Part shown: one piece after another, positions 13,397 through 20,659 of the stretch | Layout: each line of letters begins with the position of its first letter | Numbering within the stretch: position 1 is the first letter of the stretch | From: a virus | Virus record (IMG/VR): IMGVR_UViG_3300005747_000101 | Span: 1-22,766 of that record | Direction: 5' to 3' (one strand) | DNA: 22,766 bases | Notes under the pieces: model-generated | What the model was told of the DNA's origin: nothing | Databases searched by the model: none | The model's input: only the letters and a program-made list of their open reading frames with translations | Program-made: the position numbers and the translations under genes

Positions 13397-13896
13397 TATA
13401 CCTCCGAGGTGAGTTCTGCGAAGTCGTATACGACCTCAATTGTTATTTCTGATAAATCATCGTTGCTGTAATCAAGCTTTGACATTGATACTGAAGATAT
13501 GAAAGCTCCCTTTAAAGTCCAAGTTTCTATTGCGTCTCCATTGCCATTGAGTTGTTCAATGGAGATGTTGCCCATAAAGCCGTCGTGCTCTTTGGCCAAC
13601 CCTTTCATAGCAGTTGAACCAGGGCTAGAATAGCCTAGTTTTTCTAATTCTGAATACAGGAGATTAATGGTGTCTCCGACATCAACGACGGCAATGCTTA
13701 TCGGCTTCCATGTGACAATGCCGGGATACTTGAACTTGTGGTTGATAAGCTGATATTCGTTGTTTGTAACTTCAAATGATGGCTTATCAACGGACTTAGC
13801 CCACCACCATGCTGTACTATCACTGTCTGTAAATCTAAAACGATAGTTGCGCTTTGGTTGGAGGGCTTTATCCCCGCTAAGATTCCAAAAGGTCAT
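13396..13896 (-). CDS. Tail tube protein, second paralogue
   Basis: The 166-aa product is homologous to the upstream 192-aa tube protein: both open with [ST]FW, have PKRN-[YF]-R-[FW], WWAK-[ST]-VD-x-PS, KFPG/KYPG followed by W, ETWTL, FISSV and LDY[TS]NDD. This is the T4 gp19-like tail tube fold, which stacks hexamers to form the inner tube. The start has AGGAG five bases upstream and its stop overlaps the next start. It differs more at the N-terminus and lacks the long loop present in the first copy, so it may have a specialised role (end ring, or alternating ring) rather than being a simple spare. Confidence 0.85.
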   Translation of the reverse strand: MTFWNLSGDKALQPKRNYRFRFTDSDSTAWWWAKSVDKPSFEVTNNEYQLINHKFKYPGIVTWKPISIAVVDVGDTINLLYSELEKLGYSSPGSTAMKGLAKEHDGFMGNISIEQLNGNGDAIETWTLKGAFISSVSMSKLDYSNDDLSEITIEVVYDFAELTSEV

Positions 13897-13905
13897 CTAA
13901 GCTCC

Positions 13906-14484
13906 TTATTGTTCACCGGGCTTAGGGAACTGAATCTGATCGCCAAATTGATTATCTGGGTTCAAGCAGTTAGCCCAATCGTATTTCCAAGTAAGATCAA
14001 TTGTTCTCATGTCATCGTTGGTGTAATCCAAAGTTGAGAACTTAACTGATGAAATGAAAGGATTGTTAAGAGTCCAAGTTTCAACTGGAGTTCCGTCTCC
14101 CTTGAGGATTTCAATAAGGACGTTACCTACTGCTGCATTTGCTCCAACTTTTGTTAATGAGGTTGGACGTTGCCCAAACTCTTGAGAGCCTTTGATGCTA
14201 TATCCTGAGTTCAAGATGATCTGGTTTGTCATTTGAACAGCATTAGGAGAAATTGGGTCAACCAAAGTCATGTTGACATCTTGCCATTGAACGCGACCTG
14301 GAAACTTATATTCATTGTCAAAAAATGAGTGAGTAATGTCGGTCACTGTATAACTTGGTGTATCAACGGTTTTTGCCCACCATACGATACCGCCACTGTC
14401 TGATGCTGCAAATGCACCACCAAGAGTTACGCGCCATCTAAAGTTTCTTTTAGGTTCTGTTGTGTTTTCGGTCCAAAATGACAT
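13906..14484 (-). CDS. Tail tube protein, first paralogue
   Basis: The 192-aa protein is a gp19-like tail tube subunit: PKRNFRWRV near the N-terminus, WWAKTVDTPSYTV, YKFPGRVQW, then a central loop, ETWTLNNPFISSV and LDYTNDDM. It follows the sheath gene directly, the standard position for the tube gene in T4-type phages. The ATG is preceded by AGGAGAAACTAAATC. It overlaps in sequence motif with the 166-aa protein 10 bases downstream. The C-terminus ends in a short extension with FGDQIQFPKPGEQ not shared by the second copy. Confidence 0.9.
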   Translation of the reverse strand: MSFWTENTTEPKRNFRWRVTLGGAFAASDSGGIVWWAKTVDTPSYTVTDITHSFFDNEYKFPGRVQWQDVNMTLVDPISPNAVQMTNQIILNSGYSIKGSQEFGQRPTSLTKVGANAAVGNVLIEILKGDGTPVETWTLNNPFISSVKFSTLDYTNDDMRTIDLTWKYDWANCLNPDNQFGDQIQFPKPGEQ

Positions 14485-14521
14485 GATTTAGTTTCTCCTA
14501 TTTAACTGTAATTAGTGTCTA

Positions 14522-17251
14522 TTAAAATTCTACGCCACTTTGAGTGATAACAAAGTCAACTGCGATGAACTCGATGGCTCGGGCTGGTTTGACAAATACC
14601 TTTGCATACAAGATGTTTCTATCTTGCAAGTCTGGAGTGGTAGTTGTCTCATCCAAAACGAGTTTGTATTCTGTGATACCGTAGTCTGAGCGAACTTGAG
14701 AAAGAACTGCTTCTGCGCGAGTCTTAAAGCGATTCCAAGTTGCTTGTACATTTTGATCAAACAAGATAGTATCGGCGATATCTCCGATTTCTCTTTTCAA
14801 GTAGTTCATCAAGCGACGAACATTGATGCGGTCAAGAGCAGATGCATCTTGTTGCAAAGTTTTTTGACCAAATACAACGGTGTCACCTGTAGCAGGGAAA
14901 CGAGCGATTGGGTTGATGTTAACTTCGTAAAGCTTGTCACGGTCTGCCTTTGTCAAGTGTTCGGCTGAACCAAGAACGACAGGTCCTTTGTTTCCGCCAA
15001 GAGGGTTGAGACCACCACGGTTAAAGCCAGCAGGTGCGAACCAAGGCTGAGAGTCGCCCTCAGACTTCGCAATAGCGCCAATAGCAGCCACTGAAGGAGG
15101 AGCCATGAGTACGGTACCATTTCCATTCAAAGTGTCTCTGAGGCGAATATTGGGGTAGTACGTGGCACCATAAGAAGTGTTCAATGCCATTTCATTCATT
15201 GTGCTGATAACATCATCAAGGTCAAGATCAGTATCGAGGCCGTTGGAGTTGCCGTTATCGGCATTAGATTGGTAAATACCTTCAAGATCAACGATTGCCA
15301 AAGCATCTCCGCGATCCTCTGTTTGTCTCAACAGGTCTCCAACGATACGTTGATTGGTAACACCTGGAATTGATACGAGGTCGTATCGGATAATATCTCT
15401 ATCTTGAATCATTTCAAGAGTTTGGAATATAGAGTGACGTTCGTATTTGTTTTCACTCAAACGAGTTTCGTTAAAAGGATTGTTGAGCAATTGATTTACT
15501 CCGTCGAAACCACCGAAGAAAGGAGCAGCAAACTGCTTAATTCCTTTTTTGATGATGTCACTGATGGTTCCAATATTAGATCCAGTCTGATCAGCATCAA
15601 AGTAGAATGATGTTGTGGATGTGGACGATGATTGCATTAGCTCCAATGAGAAAAAGTATGAAGCAGTGTCTACATCTGCAGTCTCGTCTAAGTGCATTTC
15701 GAAACTTTCTGCACTTCTTAGAAGGCCAACGTCTCCGATTGTTTCATCAAGTCCATTACTGACTTTGAATCTTAAACCGTGAATCTGACCAGCTGGATAG
15801 TCTCTGGTGCCCAAGTATGTACCTGTGGTTGTAAGAAGGTGAGTAGGATCTACAAATTTGTAGTTGTTACCAGAAGCAGAGCCGGATACGAGAAGAGATG
15901 TATTTCCATTAGGCACAAAGTTTTTACCATAGATCGAACCAGTTGCGTCTACCGATGAAGTATGGTCAAAGATGATGTCGTCTTTCTTAAGAGGTCCGAC
16001 AAATCCAACAGGAAGATCAGATGGAGAAAGAGTAGAGCTCTCTGCGAGTTCAACCCTAATAAGATTAGAGTTATTTGGATTCATCTTCTTGATGTCCACT
16101 GTAAACTTACCGGAATTTCCACCCGTTCCTTCCTCCCAGAATTGATGGAAGTCCCCAATTTTCTTCGCGATAAAGTTGGGAGAGTCTGGGTTAAGAGTAA
16201 GACCAGAGAACTTCTCAACGTAAGTGCTTGGGTTAGAGTATTTGCGAACTTCAATTGTAAATGTAGCGTCTTTTTTCGAAACACTTGCTTCGCTTAAGTC
16301 TTTTATTACAATGTAATATTCTCTCTGGAACTGAGCACCATCGTCAATAGCTGCGATTCTGAATAGTTTTTTGTTCAAAGGAGCTACACCGGTAAACCAA
16401 CCAGTCTTAGAGTTTTTTAACTCAGATTCGAACGTTACCCAATCACTATTACTTGCCTCTCCTGCTTTGGAAAGCGCAGCAATAAATCCAATGTTGTCTG
16501 TGGAAGCAGACAAGTCATTCACTTGAGACTCGAATGTTTCTCCCAAGAAGTATGATGGACTGCCCGCATCATATTGAGTTGGATCTGTGTTGAACATGTT
16601 TCTGATGAAGTTTGGACTGTTCTTGTTGAAGTTGAAGGTATAGTCTTGATCGCCATCTGAGCTTGAGATGTTTAGAGTAAATTGCCCACCAGACCCAACA
16701 ATGAAAGTACTCGCAGAAGCTTCTACTGTTGTGTTGTCTGCATATACTTTACCGGATAAACCAAATTGATTTTGATTAGAGTAAAACACAGCAGCAAGAG
16801 TACCAGTCAATGATTCACCAGCAGCGCCAGAAGGAGCAACAAACAACCCAAATGCACCAGAGTGTTCGGCATCCAAGATACCACTCTTTAGTGTTCCTTG
16901 GTTCACTTTCCAACCAGCTTTCTCTGTGTCGTTGTGGAGACCTCCAAGTCGGATAAACTTAACAGGGCCAACACCAGAGGCAAGATAAGCTTGAGCAGCA
17001 TATCCAGCGTAAGACGCAGCACTTGTATTTCCTTGTCTCCAAGGATCAGATGCCTTAACGCCATCCATAGGAGCGCCAAAAACCTCAATGAAGTTCTCCA
17101 AGCTGGTAACCTTTACTGGTTTCATTGCGGGACCCTTTCTGGATCTACCGATAAGCAACAAACCGTCGGCTTCAGGTACGGGAGCAACTTGTGATTGGTC
17201 AATTTCTCTCAGTTCAATTCCTGGAGACACAAAGTCAAACTTGGTAGGCAT
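14522..17251 (-). CDS. Tail sheath protein
   Basis: The 909-aa protein has the sheath N-terminus (FVSPGIELREIDQSQ) followed by GLLLIGRSRKGPAMKPVKVTS, and a sheath C-terminal domain with PWFAPAGFNRGGL, INPIARFPATGDTVVFGQKTL, LDRINVRRLMNYLKREI and a last strand AIEFIAVDFVITQSG. The subunits surround the tube and contract to drive it through the host envelope. T4 gp18 has 659 aa, so residues about 180-560 hold additional surface domains, mostly beta-rich and Ser/Asn-rich. The start has AGGAG seven bases upstream, and a candidate late-promoter element lies 34 bases before it. Confidence 0.94.
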   Translation of the reverse strand: MPTKFDFVSPGIELREIDQSQVAPVPEADGLLLIGRSRKGPAMKPVKVTSLENFIEVFGAPMDGVKASDPWRQGNTSAASYAGYAAQAYLASGVGPVKFIRLGGLHNDTEKAGWKVNQGTLKSGILDAEHSGAFGLFVAPSGAAGESLTGTLAAVFYSNQNQFGLSGKVYADNTTVEASASTFIVGSGGQFTLNISSSDGDQDYTFNFNKNSPNFIRNMFNTDPTQYDAGSPSYFLGETFESQVNDLSASTDNIGFIAALSKAGEASNSDWVTFESELKNSKTGWFTGVAPLNKKLFRIAAIDDGAQFQREYYIVIKDLSEASVSKKDATFTIEVRKYSNPSTYVEKFSGLTLNPDSPNFIAKKIGDFHQFWEEGTGGNSGKFTVDIKKMNPNNSNLIRVELAESSTLSPSDLPVGFVGPLKKDDIIFDHTSSVDATGSIYGKNFVPNGNTSLLVSGSASGNNYKFVDPTHLLTTTGTYLGTRDYPAGQIHGLRFKVSNGLDETIGDVGLLRSAESFEMHLDETADVDTASYFFSLELMQSSSTSTTSFYFDADQTGSNIGTISDIIKKGIKQFAAPFFGGFDGVNQLLNNPFNETRLSENKYERHSIFQTLEMIQDRDIIRYDLVSIPGVTNQRIVGDLLRQTEDRGDALAIVDLEGIYQSNADNGNSNGLDTDLDLDDVISTMNEMALNTSYGATYYPNIRLRDTLNGNGTVLMAPPSVAAIGAIAKSEGDSQPWFAPAGFNRGGLNPLGGNKGPVVLGSAEHLTKADRDKLYEVNINPIARFPATGDTVVFGQKTLQQDASALDRINVRRLMNYLKREIGDIADTILFDQNVQATWNRFKTRAEAVLSQVRSDYGITEYKLVLDETTTTPDLQDRNILYAKVFVKPARAIEFIAVDFVITQSGVEF

Positions 17252-17284
17252 TAATTTTCTCCTATTAAAAATTCATTTTCCTAG

Positions 17285-17292
17285 TAAATAGT
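17285..17292 (-). promoter_or_regulatory. Candidate late promoter element ACTATTTA before the sheath gene
   Basis: Minus strand TTGACTATTTAC, 34 bases before the sheath ATG. The 13-base word ATTTGACTATTTA also occurs before the gp13-like gene, and ACTATTTA before two head-side genes. Confidence 0.5.
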
Positions 17293-17309
17293 CAAATAAA
17301 AGCTCAAAG

Positions 17310-18113
17310 TCATAAATCTCTAAATTTCTCGCCGTTAGCGTCCCAAGGTTTTGAATCCCCAACTATGGTTCTTTCTCTTGAGATTTTAACATCAACAACT
17401 GACTCTGTCTTTACAACAAAGGGTCTATTATCTTCATCTAAAGACCCGTTGATGTAACCTAGAACTTTTAATTGTATTTTTGAAGTAAACATTCTTTCTT
17501 CTTGTCCCAAGTTTGTTGAGTTATTGAGGCCGTAATCATCTTGAACAAATACTTCGTATTGATATCCGTTGTTGGATATCGTGATATAGTTTTTTAAGCG
17601 TGGTATAAAGCCTGATAATATCTCGTTCATCTGCTGTTGGTATTCTGATCGTATGTTGATCTCAAATGAGCAGTTTAGATACACTGGCTTATTGATATAA
17701 TGTGTTTCGTATACGACTTTCTTAGATTTCACTATTCCGTCGTTTCTTCCTTCTGTTGTGCGGTGATGTTCAGCGTTTTGAAAGTTTTGCGTCTTGTCTT
17801 GCTTGATTACTTTCTTTACTGCGACAACATCATCCATCGCATTTTGATACGATCCTTTAAAAGAGTCGTCTCGGTTAACTCCGGTGCGAGTAATCGTGAT
17901 AAGCGGCAATCTTAGTTTGCCAACACCATCTCGCAACTCTTTGTTGTTCTTGATTTGGAAAGCTCTCTCCGTTCCTAACCACAGCACCTTTACTTTTTCT
18001 CTACCTTTGTTGGTAGTCGTGTGAGAGTTTATTTCTTCATCAACCCAGCTATAGACTGCCATGTCTATATTCTCAAGTGTTGATGGTACGTTTGGAACTT
18101 CTTTATTCTGCAT
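17310..18113 (-). CDS. Tail sheath stabiliser/completion protein, gp15-like
   Basis: The 267-aa protein lies between the neck genes and the sheath. It begins with a helix that includes AVYSWVDE, followed by VLWLGTERAFQIK and KLRLPLITITRTGV; a middle region has a basic, His-containing loop; the second half contains VYLNCSFEINIRSEYQQQMNEIL, then YEVFVQDDYG and a beta C-terminus (FVVKTESVVDVKI). The combination of a long N-terminal strand pair and an LN.SFE..IRS.Y segment is that of tail terminators and sheath stabilisers of T4-type phages. T4 gp15 is 272 aa. The start lies inside the end of the preceding gene (11-base overlap) with a weak ribosome site, so coupling is likely. Confidence 0.65.
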   Translation of the reverse strand: MQNKEVPNVPSTLENIDMAVYSWVDEEINSHTTTNKGREKVKVLWLGTERAFQIKNNKELRDGVGKLRLPLITITRTGVNRDDSFKGSYQNAMDDVVAVKKVIKQDKTQNFQNAEHHRTTEGRNDGIVKSKKVVYETHYINKPVYLNCSFEINIRSEYQQQMNEILSGFIPRLKNYITISNNGYQYEVFVQDDYGLNNSTNLGQEERMFTSKIQLKVLGYINGSLDEDNRPFVVKTESVVDVKISRERTIVGDSKPWDANGEKFRDL

Positions 18114-18588
18114 TGAACAACCCGTCTCTAGCTCTTATACACTCTGCTGATATCTCAAATCTTGTCTCTGGCTGTCCAAAGAGAAGTTTGGGCTCAACTA
18201 GTTTTACTATCTCATAGTAGATAGGACCGAACCTAACGAAGTCGCCTTCGCGAACGAAAAGTTCTTGATCTTCTGTCAATCTTCTCTTGTGGAAGTTGAC
18301 CGTAATCTTTGTTGTTTTGTCAAGAGCCATGTTTTCCAAGTCTGCTGTCTCCACACCGTTGTATGTAACAAGAGCAAACACTCTGATTGGGTGAAGAAAG
18401 TTCTTTTCCAATGCTTCTCCATATAATGGATGGTAATTCGTGGTCTCAAGATCAATTGGGAAGTATAGAACCTGTTGACCAACAACTCTTTCTATGATTT
18501 CGTCGTTAATTTGCTTTACAAGGTTCTTTTCTTTCTCTCCGAGGAACATTGGAGATGGAGGTTGCTTTGGTCTTTCCCATTCTGACAT
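18103..18588 (-). CDS. Neck protein, gp14-like
   Basis: The 161-aa protein has FLGEKEKNLVKQINDEIIERV near the N-terminus, then LYFPIDLETTNYHPLYGEAL, HKRRLTEDQELFVREGDFV, and EPKLLFGQPETRFEI, closing with CIRARDGLF. These segments recur in the neck (head-tail connector) proteins of T4-like marine phages that I know as gp14-like. T4 gp14 is longer (256 aa), so this may represent the core only. It would cap the portal or join head to tail. The start ATG follows AGGATAAG five bases downstream of the previous stop, and the stop overlaps the next gene. Confidence 0.72.
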   Translation of the reverse strand: MSEWERPKQPPSPMFLGEKEKNLVKQINDEIIERVVGQQVLYFPIDLETTNYHPLYGEALEKNFLHPIRVFALVTYNGVETADLENMALDKTTKITVNFHKRRLTEDQELFVREGDFVRFGPIYYEIVKLVEPKLLFGQPETRFEISAECIRARDGLFNAE

Positions 18589-18592
18589 TTAC

Positions 18593-19828
18593 TTATCCTA
18601 CAAAAATCTTTAAAGGAACTTTTTGAACAATCGCATCCATATTATCAACCATTGCCTTGTCTGTCTCCGCTAGTTTAGAGTAAAGCATCTCATCCAACTG
18701 TTTATTAAGCTCTTCACGCAATGCTTGTTGCTCTGTGGAAGCTTGCGATAGAAGGTCTGAGGCGTTCAAGGAGACGTTATCTCCGGGAATAGGTATGTTA
18801 CCGCCAAACTTGCCTCTAATCTGTCCTAGGGTCTCTTTTGAGAGCGCTAGGGCAAACCTTCTGATCCATTGCTGACCAATTGAGTTAATTTTTTCAAATG
18901 GAATGTTCTCCATTGGCAATGTGTTCATGTTATTGACACCATCAACACCATTGTCTCCGTTTGAATCTTCAAATGCATCATTACCAGACACGGTAAATCT
19001 AAACCAAAACTTAGAATCCGTAACAGAGTCTGGAACAGGGTAGATCTTGACTTGATTGTCAATAATTTCATATGAATAGTGAGAAGTTCTTGTATACAGG
19101 TGGTCTTCGTACGCCATTGCTTGCAATTTATTCTGCCATGGCGGGATAACGTTGAAAGTTGAGTCATCTGCATACTGTCCGTAGTTGTGGAAGTCTCCAA
19201 CAACATTCAATCCGCCGTAATAACCATAGAATCTCCACATCTGACGAGGAGTTACATAGTAAAGTTGTCTAATTTTAATTCTTTTTCCTTCAATGTCTCC
19301 CCAAGCTTGAGCTGTATCATTCTCAATGATCTCTTGAAGGTTATAATTCTGCTCTCCGGACTTGATATCAAAGGATGCGGAGTAAATTGGCTCGGTTCCA
19401 CCAACTGTTGCCTCGGTTGAGAACTTGTCTGCCGCTCTGAAGGCGTAATCAAACTGAAACTTGGGATATTTCAAGGATACATCATCAGTACCAGACAGTG
19501 TGCCATCGTGTTCAAATGACCCTGTAGGGCCGCCCAGAGCGCTTCCTAACGCATTTCTCGCTTGATGGAGGTTCACGATATAGGAGTACTCTAAACAAGC
19601 CTCCTCGTAGTGATTATAGACGTTTTTGGCGGTTATTTCAATGTCAAGTACGTCTCCACCAAGTCTCTTGTAGGTATATGCAACCTGTGCTGCGGCTCCC
19701 GACAAGAATGGCACCGATGTTTTATAAAAACCAATTGCTAAAGAATCGGCAACATCAGCCTCAACCCCTTTCTCTGGTAAGGTGATCGCCGAAGTCTTTG
19801 AAGTTGGCGTTAATTCTGGAAATGACAT
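18593..19828 (-). CDS. Neck protein, gp13-like
   Basis: The 411-aa protein includes VYNHYEEACLEYSYIVN near residue 70, Gly/Tyr-rich beta segments in the middle, YEIIDNQVKIYPVPDS, and a helical C-terminal part with RRFALALSKETLGQIRGKF followed by IPGDN and EQQALREELNKQLDEM. T4-like phages carry a gene with this combination between the head genes and gp14, where gp13 joins the head vertex. The start follows GGAGGG by six bases and is 20 bases after a candidate late element. The identity rests on memory of homologous segments and on gene order. Confidence 0.72.
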   Translation of the reverse strand: MSFPELTPTSKTSAITLPEKGVEADVADSLAIGFYKTSVPFLSGAAAQVAYTYKRLGGDVLDIEITAKNVYNHYEEACLEYSYIVNLHQARNALGSALGGPTGSFEHDGTLSGTDDVSLKYPKFQFDYAFRAADKFSTEATVGGTEPIYSASFDIKSGEQNYNLQEIIENDTAQAWGDIEGKRIKIRQLYYVTPRQMWRFYGYYGGLNVVGDFHNYGQYADDSTFNVIPPWQNKLQAMAYEDHLYTRTSHYSYEIIDNQVKIYPVPDSVTDSKFWFRFTVSGNDAFEDSNGDNGVDGVNNMNTLPMENIPFEKINSIGQQWIRRFALALSKETLGQIRGKFGGNIPIPGDNVSLNASDLLSQASTEQQALREELNKQLDEMLYSKLAETDKAMVDNMDAIVQKVPLKIFVG

Positions 19829-19847
19829 ACTGAACCCTCCGTCACAC

Positions 19848-19855
19848 TAAATAGT
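19848..19855 (-). promoter_or_regulatory. Candidate late promoter element ACTATTTA before the gp13-like gene
   Basis: Minus strand TTGACTATTTAG, 20 bases before the ATG and just after the terminator at 19859-19894, exactly where a new transcript must begin. Confidence 0.5.
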
Positions 19856-19858
19856 CAA

Positions 19859-19894
19859 ATTAAAAAGAAACCCCCGAGCACTTGGTGCGCGAGG
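19859..19894 (-). terminator. Intrinsic terminator after the head-side genes
   Basis: Minus strand: CCCTCGCGCA and TGCTCGGGGG (one mismatch) form a stem around a 5-base loop, followed by TTTCTTTTT. It sits about 25 bases after the stop of the lysine-rich protein gene and before the gp13-like gene. Confidence 0.85.
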
Positions 19895-19918
19895 GAAAGG
19901 AGGTTAAAATGAAAACAC

Positions 19919-20203
19919 TTATTCTTTTTTCTTGGAGGTCTTTTTCTTTGCCGTCTTCTTGCGAGTCTTTTTCTTTTCTTTGACTTCTTCAACGGCTTCT
20001 TTTGTTTCTTCAACGATGTCTTCAACAGTTGCCTTTACTTCTTCGGCAACTTCTTCAATTTTTTCTACAACTTCGTTTGCTGTCTCAACAGCTTCTTCTT
20101 TTACTTCGGCAATGGCTTCCACTACCTTGTTTGCGGCGTCTCTAATTGCTTGAGCTCTCGCCAAATTCAATTTTCTTCTTAGTTTTTTTCTATTACTAGC
20201 CAT
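19919..20203 (-). CDS. Lys/Glu-rich helical protein with basic histone H1-like tail, 94 aa
   Basis: The protein has a basic N-terminus (MASNRKKLRRKLNLARA), a long Val/Ala/Glu/Lys heptad-like helix from about 22 to 75 (repeats of the form EVVEKIEEVAEEV), then a very basic tail KKKTRKKTAKKKTSKKKE. The tail resembles histone H1-like and AlgP-type C-termini, which bind DNA electrostatically. Located between a head-side beta protein and a terminator, it may be an internal head protein, a scaffold-like factor or a DNA-condensing protein; the sequence alone does not decide. The start has AAGGAG six bases upstream. It contains almost no aromatic residues and no Cys. Confidence 0.8.
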   Translation of the reverse strand: MASNRKKLRRKLNLARAQAIRDAANKVVEAIAEVKEEAVETANEVVEKIEEVAEEVKATVEDIVEETKEAVEEVKEKKKTRKKTAKKKTSKKKE

Positions 20204-20216
20204 GTTAATCTCCTTA

Positions 20217-20612
20217 TTATATGGTTAATTTGCTTATACCATGTGCCATCCCTTGCACATACCACTTGTTTCCGTCACAAATGAAATCCAAACATGTACC
20301 AGCTGTCGTACCAGATGGGATTGTGATTGTAGTACCTGACCCTTCTACAACGGTAGCTGAGGCTCCATCGTCGGATACAGATACCAAAACTGCTGATGGC
20401 AAAGTCAAAGTGATAGCGCCTGAAGTATCCGCTTTGACAACTAATTTAAAGTATGAACCTTTATCTAGGTAATCTACGTCCAGTGAAACTGCTGAACCTG
20501 CCGTTACAAACAAGCAGTATCCTGTTAATTTTTGTCCAATGGTGCTCGTTGACGATACTTCTTTGGTTAGCCATCGTGCGGCATTGAATGGGGTTCTTGC
20601 GATTTTAGCCAT
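20217..20612 (-). CDS. 131-aa beta-rich virion protein, decoration/fibre-like
   Basis: A Thr/Ser/Val/Gly-rich protein with alternating strands and the C-terminal segment DFICDGNKWYVQGM. Phage decoration and head-fibre modules often end with such a GNxWY(V)xG strand. Residues 60-123 also match the style of the N-terminal part of the 641-aa protein (SEGNDWFSWGW there), so the two are probably related domains. The start ATG has GGAAGG seven bases before it. It lies between the 641-aa surface protein and the basic 94-aa protein. Role as a capsid surface or fibre protein is an inference. Confidence 0.7.
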   Translation of the reverse strand: MAKIARTPFNAARWLTKEVSSTSTIGQKLTGYCLFVTAGSAVSLDVDYLDKGSYFKLVVKADTSGAITLTLPSAVLVSVSDDGASATVVEGSGTTITIPSGTTAGTCLDFICDGNKWYVQGMAHGISKLTI

Positions 20613-20635
20613 TTTTTATTCCTTCCTTTTGTTAT

Positions 20636-20643
20636 TAAATAGT
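20636..20643 (-). promoter_or_regulatory. Candidate late promoter element ACTATTTA before the 131-aa gene
   Basis: Minus strand GCACTATTTAAT, 24 bases before the ATG. A TATAAATA (20657-20664), identical to the T4 late -10 box, also lies just upstream and overlaps the previous stop codon. Confidence 0.45.
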
Positions 20644-20659
20644 GCGTTTGCTTGTTTAT

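Noticed and set aside
19898-19985. Plus-strand 24-codon ORF (starts MKTLILF) behind a good AGGAGG site.
   Set aside because: It is antisense to the end of the lysine-rich gene, has no plus-strand promoter, and all other genes read on the minus strand; its SD is probably chance from the terminator region.
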